In this document: positions 14,392-18,018 of the stretch, piece after piece
Numbering within the stretch: position 1 is the first letter of the stretch
How the letters are laid out: each line of letters opens with the position of its first letter
Assembly: GCA_964613075.1 (NCBI GenBank)
Contig: CAZTFV010000018.1
Span: 1 to 18,018, forward strand
Direction: 5' to 3'
DNA from: CAYWEP01 sp964613075
Lineage (GTDB): Bacteria; Patescibacteriota; Microgenomatia; Levybacterales; UBA12049
DNA: 18,018 bases
Program-made: the position numbers and the translations under genes
Notes under the pieces: model-generated
Told to the model about the DNA's origin: nothing
What the model saw: only the letters and a program-made list of their open reading frames with translations
The model's database searches: none

Positions 14392-14442
14392 CTGCCGAAC
14401 CTGGATTCGAACCAAAATAAACGGATTCAGAGTCCGTTGTCC
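14392..14442 (-). pseudogene. 3' part of an interrupted tRNA-Gln(CUG)
   Basis: These 51 bases form the 3' D-stem strand (GGAC), the anticodon arm with loop CTCTGAA (anticodon CUG), the variable region, the T arm with loop TTCGAAT, the 3' acceptor strand TTCGGCA and discriminator G73. The 5' acceptor and D-arm strand are not next to it. A matching 18-base piece lies at 14889-14906, and 18 + 2 + 51 equals the 71 bases of the complete neighbour. Confidence 0.75.
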
Positions 14443-14444
14443 CT

Positions 14445-14471
14445 GCCTCATCGGCAGGTCGCCGATGAGGC
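14445..14471. repeat. Inverted repeat inside the interrupted tRNA-Gln
   Basis: GCCTCATCGGC, loop AGGTC and GCCGATGAGGC form a perfect 11-bp stem. On the minus strand it sits between a D-loop-like AAATGGTAG and the tRNA 3' part. Confidence 0.85.
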
Positions 14472-14493
14472 GACTACCATTTATCAACCAGAG

Positions 14494-14564
14494 CTGCCGG
14501 ACTACGATTCGAACGTAGATGAAAGGATTCAGAGTCCTCTATCCTACCATTAGATGATCCGGCA
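14494..14564 (-). tRNA. tRNA-Gln (CUG), complete
   Basis: A full cloverleaf can be drawn: acceptor TGCCGGA/TCCGGCA, D arm ATCT-AATGGTA-GGAT, anticodon arm GAGGA-CTCTGAA-TCCTT with CUG, variable TCAT, T arm CTACG-TTCGAAT-CGTAG and discriminator G. The U1-A72 pair and G73 are expected identity features of tRNA-Gln. CCA is not encoded. It lies four bases after the 3' end of a GIY-YIG ORF and between the two halves of another tRNA-Gln gene. Confidence 0.92.
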
Positions 14565-14567
14565 AAG

Positions 14568-14810
14568 TTACATTAATCTTCTTTTTAGATATGCTCTTCC
14601 AAAACCTGTTTTTAGTTGCTTTTCTCGTTTTATAGCTTTTTCCTTCGATAAACAAGCTTCGTAATAAACAAGCTTCATTGGTCCTCTTGCTCGAGTTGCT
14701 TCAACTATTCCCATATTATGTTTCTTTATCCTTGTTAATAGATTATCTGTCCATCCAGTATAAAAATTCCCATCCTTCTTGCTAATTAAAACATAAGTAT
14801 AAAAAAACAT
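14568..14810 (-). CDS. GIY-YIG nuclease-domain protein
   Basis: The 80-residue protein has the GIY-YIG layout: YTYVLISKKDGNFYTGWTDN, then LLTRIKKHN (catalytic-type Arg), a YYEACLSKEKAIKREKQLK segment with the metal-binding-type Glu, and GFGRAYLKRRLM at the end. It matches in size the stand-alone GIY-YIG proteins common in CPR and looks complete. The fold cleaves DNA, but the role of this small group is not settled. Its position is unusual: it lies between the halves of an interrupted tRNA-Gln, with a complete tRNA-Gln four bases after its stop and a GC-rich hairpin just before its start. It may have taken part in inserting this segment, or may simply be a passenger. AGGA four bases before the ATG is a weak ribosome site at best. 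Confidence 0.85.
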   Translation of the reverse strand: MFFYTYVLISKKDGNFYTGWTDNLLTRIKKHNMGIVEATRARGPMKLVYYEACLSKEKAIKREKQLKTGFGRAYLKRRLM

Positions 14811-14820
14811 ATTTTCCTAC

Positions 14821-14888
14821 CTGCCCACATTGCTACGCCCGCCAGAAGCTCTGCATCTGCTGCGGGCTGGCAAAGCGTTGCAGGCGGG
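14821..14888. repeat. GC-rich imperfect hairpin cluster next to the tRNA-Gln 5' part
   Basis: A 68-base GC-rich segment contains imperfect inverted arms (GCCCGCCAG with CTGGC, and CTGCCCAC with GCAGGCGGG). On the minus strand it directly follows the D-loop sequence CTAATGG and is followed by GTAGGA, the next D-loop bases. It therefore appears inserted at the D-loop. Confidence 0.6.
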
Positions 14889-14906
14889 CCATTAGACGAT
14901 CCGGCA
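14889..14906 (-). pseudogene. 5' part of an interrupted tRNA-Gln
   Basis: TGCCGGA (acceptor), TC, GTCT (D stem) and AATGG (D loop) form the first 18 bases of a tRNA-Gln. Together with four upstream bases, 21 of 22 match the start of the complete tRNA at 14564. The single difference, G for A at position 10, pairs with the C of GGAC in the 3' part at 14392-14442, whereas the complete tRNA has A-T there. This covariation assigns the two parts to the same original gene. Confidence 0.7.
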
Positions 14907-14979
14907 AAGTGATGTAATTTTACTAGAATCCGCCTAAAAATACCACTTTTTCACTCTTGTATTTTTATAAGGATGAGCT

Positions 14980-15189
14980 AGACTAGGCTTAAAGGGCTTT
15001 TGTCTTTTGGCGTCGGGGGGATCGCACTTTTTACNNNNNNNNNNNNNNNNNNNNNNNNNNNNNNNNNNNNNNNNNNNNNNNNNNNNNNNNNNNNNNNNNN
15101 NNNNNNNNNNNNNNNNNNNNNNNNNNNNNNNNNNAGACTAGGCTTAAAGGGCTTTTGTCTTTTGGCGTCGGGGGGATCGCACTTTTTAC
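14980..15189. other. 100-N scaffold gap flanked by an identical 55-bp sequence
   Basis: Bases 14980-15034 and 15135-15189 are identical. The gap between them is exactly 100 Ns. Fifty-five is a common assembler k-mer length, so the two contig ends most likely overlap and no sequence is missing. A true tandem repeat is the alternative. Confidence 0.8.
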
Positions 15190-15409
15190 CATATCATGGC
15201 TCATGGGGAAGAACGGATTTTTCCCGAAATATCTTTCCTATCTTGGATACGTATCGGCGGTGCTGTTGGTTGTCCTATATTTGGCTTGGATTCATACTCC
15301 TTCGTCACGAGAGGCACGGATAAATTTCTTAAAGAACGAAACGTGTTATAATACTATCCTTATTCAAAAGGGAATTATTGTCGTTGTACAACTGCCCTGT
15401 AATTTATAG
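15155..15409 (+). pseudogene. Membrane-protein C-terminal fragment
   Basis: After an in-frame TAG just upstream (in the flank shared by both contig ends), the frame reads two hydrophobic segments: FGVGGIALFTISWLM, and LGYVSAVLLVVLYLAWIHTP after a short GFFPKYLS turn. This resembles the last two helices of DUF4386-like membrane proteins. The remaining 25-30 residues look like read-through, and a TATAAT lies inside them (15345-15350). No credible start is present: the TTG at 15155 would begin inside the first helix. It is probably a remnant whose N-terminal part has been lost, with no assignable function. Confidence 0.45.
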
Positions 15410-15415
15410 TAAAAT
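15410..15415 (+). promoter_or_regulatory. TAAAAT -10 box, leaderless-type promoter
   Basis: TAAAAT ends six bases before ATG 15422 and no Shine-Dalgarno site lies between, the same arrangement as at 1089 and 11790. Confidence 0.45.
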
Positions 15416-15421
15416 ACTTTT

Positions 15422-16954
15422 ATGGGTTTGATAGAATCAAAAACTGGAAGGGCAGTCTCTGCGAATGGTAATTTAGGGATTGATTTTGCTGAGGTCAAGA
15501 CAGCGGATATTCCTCAACTAGGTGATCCCCAAGAAGATTTCGCAGTTGCAACCTCTCCTGAAACGCGTGAGCTTTTAAGGATCAAAACGCCAGCAATTTA
15601 TATAGCAGATAACCCCCCAAATAGACTTATAGAGAATACCATTGACTCGTTTGTTGAAACCGCAGAAAGGGAGTTTGGTGGCGAACAAGTACCGAGTCCA
15701 AACGACGCGAATATAATTATATTTTCTACAAATTACTGGGACAATGAATGGCGGATGCTTCCATATCATGAGTTGTATAAGAAAGGAACTCAAGGAATTG
15801 CTTTCACATCTGTAACTCAATCTCCTGACGGAGAAGATAGAGCAATTTTTGGTAGGCAATATCTTGGCAATGCTTTTTCCCCATATGGCGCTGTGCTAGT
15901 TGGTGAACCAGGAGATACTGTGCCACGAGAAGCTTACGGAGATTCCATGGAAATCGGACTTGCTGGCAAGGTAGATTTTGAGTCAAACGGTTTGACTCAG
16001 GGCAACAGAGACCTTGCGTATAGGTTGATTTATTTGGCTGGAGCAAGTCACGCAAAAAATCATGAGTATAAAGTAATGACAGACAAAGAATTTCAGGATT
16101 TTTGGGAAAAAGCAGGCGGCGATGAGGGAATGGCAACGGCATTAATAAGAGCTTGTGCAATGATGGATGTTGACAATTTGATGCCGTATGTTGGTCTTAA
16201 CAGTCTAAGGCTAAAGTTAGGAATAAGAAAGAGAACAGGAGTTAAGCAGTTTCTCAGTAGAGGGGGTCTGAGCGAAGGTCAAGCACGTACACCGGAAGAT
16301 AAGTATGGTGAATGGATTACAGCGTCTGGGGAGAACAAAGGAAAGCTTAAAAGAAAGCATATAGTTCTGGCTGGAGGTTTGAATCTCGCTTTAGATGGTG
16401 CTGTTGTTTTGTTGCCTATAGGAGGGGAAGAGGTAGAGCCTTCAGTCGAAACTCTTGACAATGAAATGTTTAAGCTCACTTGGGCTGGAATAGTCAGTGG
16501 TGAATTGACATCATCTGATTCCCAAGAGTTTATTGACTTTATAAAAGATGAAAGAAGGCTCGCAAAAGCATTGCAAGAAGCACCTCCAGATCCCTACACT
16601 GTTATACATATTCACAAGTGGCCAACAAATTGGGATAGCAATAAAATTCTTATGGTTGATATGAATCCGCGGTTGATTCCGAATCAAGCATTTCAGGTTT
16701 CATGCGGGACTTGGGGTCTTGCTTTACAAACAAGACAGGCTTTGGCTGAGGGACTGAAGGTAGATGAGGTTCGTAAAAAAGTGCTTGATGGGAAAGAAGA
16801 GGAGCTTCGGACTATTGGAGCGTATATGACAAATCATGGAGTAACGTTTCTGGTTCCTCGAAAGCCTATCCAAGCTGAGCAATTCTTGGTGAGTGAGATG
16901 AAGCACACGGATGGTGCTAGATTAGAATTTGCTCGTGAAATTCCCCGAAGATAA
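15422..16954 (+). CDS. Orphan protein, 510 residues
   Basis: No family was recognised. The protein begins MGLIESKTGRAVSANGNLGI and has no signal peptide or membrane helix. It looks like a soluble alpha/beta protein: strands such as ANIIIFSTNYWDNE, HIVLAGGLNLALDGAVVLLP and YTVIHIHKWP alternate with helices. A segment rich in histidine and glycine (LAGASHAKNHEYKVM) and a possible Cys motif (FQVSCGTWGLALQTRQAL) stand out, but no known catalytic signature is complete. A basic middle region (about 260-280) precedes a flexible patch (SRGGLSEGQARTPEDK). A TAAAAT box six bases upstream supports the start. The stop is 19 bases before the CNNM/CBS gene, which has its own TATAAT, so the two need not be co-transcribed. 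Confidence 0.7.
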   Translation: MGLIESKTGRAVSANGNLGIDFAEVKTADIPQLGDPQEDFAVATSPETRELLRIKTPAIYIADNPPNRLIENTIDSFVETAEREFGGEQVPSPNDANIIIFSTNYWDNEWRMLPYHELYKKGTQGIAFTSVTQSPDGEDRAIFGRQYLGNAFSPYGAVLVGEPGDTVPREAYGDSMEIGLAGKVDFESNGLTQGNRDLAYRLIYLAGASHAKNHEYKVMTDKEFQDFWEKAGGDEGMATALIRACAMMDVDNLMPYVGLNSLRLKLGIRKRTGVKQFLSRGGLSEGQARTPEDKYGEWITASGENKGKLKRKHIVLAGGLNLALDGAVVLLPIGGEEVEPSVETLDNEMFKLTWAGIVSGELTSSDSQEFIDFIKDERRLAKALQEAPPDPYTVIHIHKWPTNWDSNKILMVDMNPRLIPNQAFQVSCGTWGLALQTRQALAEGLKVDEVRKKVLDGKEEELRTIGAYMTNHGVTFLVPRKPIQAEQFLVSEMKHTDGARLEFAREIPRR

Positions 16955-16956
16955 GG

Positions 16957-16962
16957 TATAAT
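16957..16962 (+). promoter_or_regulatory. TATAAT -10 box of the CNNM/CBS gene
   Basis: A perfect TATAAT lies two bases after the stop codon of the preceding gene and ends 11 bases before ATG 16974, giving a leader of only about four bases. Confidence 0.55.
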
Positions 16963-16973
16963 ACCAGGCTAGA

Positions 16974-18018
16974 ATGGAAATTATCCCCAGACTACTTCTT
17001 GTTCTGCTTTTTGTCTTCCTCAATGCATTTTTTGTTGCAGCTGAATTTGCGCTTGTTGCCGTACGAAGGACAAGAATTGACGAGCTTTCTAATAAGAAAA
17101 ATAGAGCGGCAAAGCTCGTTCAGTCGGCTCTCTCGGACATAAATAGCTACTTATCCGCCGCGCAGCTTGGGATTACCGCCGCGAGCCTGGCTCTCGGATG
17201 GGTAGGTGAGCCCGCGGTTGCAGATATACTGGAGCCTTATTTTCATTTTCTTCCTGATAATCTTGCCTTCATCTCAAGGCATACCGTCTCAGTAATAATT
17301 GCATTCATTTTTATAACCGTTTTACATATCGTTTTAGGCGAATTCGTTCCAAAAAGCATGGCACTTGCAAAAGCAGAGACTATTTCTCTGTTCACGATCG
17401 CACCGCTTGTGCTCTTTACAAAAATTTTTCTTCCATTTATCTGGGCACTCAATAGCATCGGAAGCATTTTCTTGCGACTTTTCAGGATTCCAAAGCTCAC
17501 CGGTCATGAGGTCGTGCATTCTGAGGAGGAGATAAAAATGATTTTAAATCAAAGCGGTCAGGAAGGGGCTATTGAGGAGGAGGAAGTAGAGATGGTATAT
17601 AACGTCTTTAAGCTCGGGGATATGCCTATTAAGCAGGTTATGATTCCACGGACCGATATTGTCGCTTTCAACGTCAGCGTTTCACTAAGAGAGATTCTAA
17701 AAAAGGTGATGAGTAATCTGCACAGCCGTTTCCCGGTCTATGAGAATTCAATCGATAGCGTTATCGGCTTTGTCCATATAAAAGATATTTACAAGGCAGC
17801 GATGAAGACACACAAGGATGCTCGCCTGTCGGAAATGCATATTGTGAGGAAGATAATAAGTGTTCCTGAGAATAAGCGTGCGGATGAGGTGCTTCTCGAC
17901 ATGAGGAAAAAAAGAATTCATATCGCAGTTGTGAATGATGAGTTCGGTGGCACTGCAGGCCTTGTGACATTGGAGGATATTATTGAGAGTCTGGTCGGGG
18001 AAATACAAGATGAGTTTG
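16974..18018 (+). CDS. CNNM/CBS membrane protein (HlyC/CorC family), 3' end beyond window
   Basis: The visible 348 residues open with a membrane helix and the hallmark FFVAAEFALVAVRRTRIDEL (19-38). Further parts of the CNNM domain follow (SAAQLGITAASLALGWVGEP; VLHIVLGEFVPKSMAL). Two CBS domains come next: QVMIPRTDIVAF to VIGFVHIKDIY (about 221-273), and about 290-345 with IHIAVVNDEFGGTAGLVTLE and the EDIIESLVGEI end signature. The family normally continues for about 80 residues with a CorC_HlyC domain, which lies outside the window. Members are implicated in magnesium or other divalent cation homeostasis, and bind adenine nucleotides at the CBS pair. The gene looks intact and is the best-conserved housekeeping-type gene here. 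Confidence 0.93.
   Translation, partial: MEIIPRLLLVLLFVFLNAFFVAAEFALVAVRRTRIDELSNKKNRAAKLVQSALSDINSYLSAAQLGITAASLALGWVGEPAVADILEPYFHFLPDNLAFISRHTVSVIIAFIFITVLHIVLGEFVPKSMALAKAETISLFTIAPLVLFTKIFLPFIWALNSIGSIFLRLFRIPKLTGHEVVHSEEEIKMILNQSGQEGAIEEEEVEMVYNVFKLGDMPIKQVMIPRTDIVAFNVSVSLREILKKVMSNLHSRFPVYENSIDSVIGFVHIKDIYKAAMKTHKDARLSEMHIVRKIISVPENKRADEVLLDMRKKRIHIAVVNDEFGGTAGLVTLEDIIESLVGEIQDEF

Noticed and set aside
14365..14553. Plus-strand ORF over the tRNA locus
   Set aside because: It reads antisense through the tRNA-Gln sequences and an inverted repeat and has no protein-like features.
14392..14906. Group I intron or trans-spliced split tRNA
   Set aside because: No intron core could be recognised, the break is in the D-loop rather than the anticodon loop, and a complete tRNA-Gln lies inside. 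Insertion with disruption is simpler.
15000..15323. ORF running through the N gap
   Set aside because: It exists only because Ns are translated as unknown residues; the flanks are duplicated contig ends.

Overview
The window looks like part of a draft, metagenome-assembled bacterial genome. The most likely source is the Candidate Phyla Radiation (Patescibacteria), probably Microgenomates-like. Signs seen in the sequence are short hairpin repeats scattered between and inside genes, including an in-frame LPAGRQG-type palindrome in a Fic gene; many orphan proteins; several GIY-YIG ORFs and a Replic_Relax-type remnant; TATAAT boxes a few bases before start codons with almost no Shine-Dalgarno sites; and TGA used as a stop. 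The taxon is an inference. A 100-N gap (15035-15134) is flanked by the same 55 bp on both sides and is probably an assembly artefact.

Layout. (1) 1-3632: the 3' end of a Tyr/Thr/Pro/Ser repeat protein, then a secreted cupredoxin fused to two copies of a His/Cys-rich domain. (2) 3633-3917: hairpin repeats and a promoter with an operator-like palindrome, which drives a Fic-wHTH gene (3918-4973). (3) 4977-6340: a cupin gene with a terminator, then three remnants: an HxlR regulator lacking its N terminus, a DUF1761-like N terminus, and a frameshifted Replic_Relax-type gene. (4) 6351-9503: a 1050-residue protein of unknown function with winged helices and three tandem FW repeats. (5) 9784-11081: a zinc-type dehydrogenase split by one frameshift. 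(6) 11149-13426: four small orphan genes, one with a caspase-like His/Cys arrangement. (7) 13569-14285: a second cupin and a frameshifted GIY-YIG gene. (8) 14392-14906: a tRNA-Gln(CUG) gene cut in the D-loop, with a GIY-YIG ORF, a complete tRNA-Gln(CUG) and hairpin repeats between its halves. (9) 14980-15400: the gap and a membrane-protein remnant. (10) 15422-16954: a 510-residue orphan. (11) 16974-end: a CNNM/CBS (HlyC/CorC) protein cut by the window edge.

No classical operon is evident, and most genes seem to have their own short- or no-leader promoter. The strongest candidates for undescribed biology are the interrupted tRNA-Gln locus, the cupredoxin plus duplicated His/Cys domain protein, and the 1050-residue wHTH/FW-repeat protein. 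Three single-base frameshifts may be real decay or assembly error, and reads would decide.
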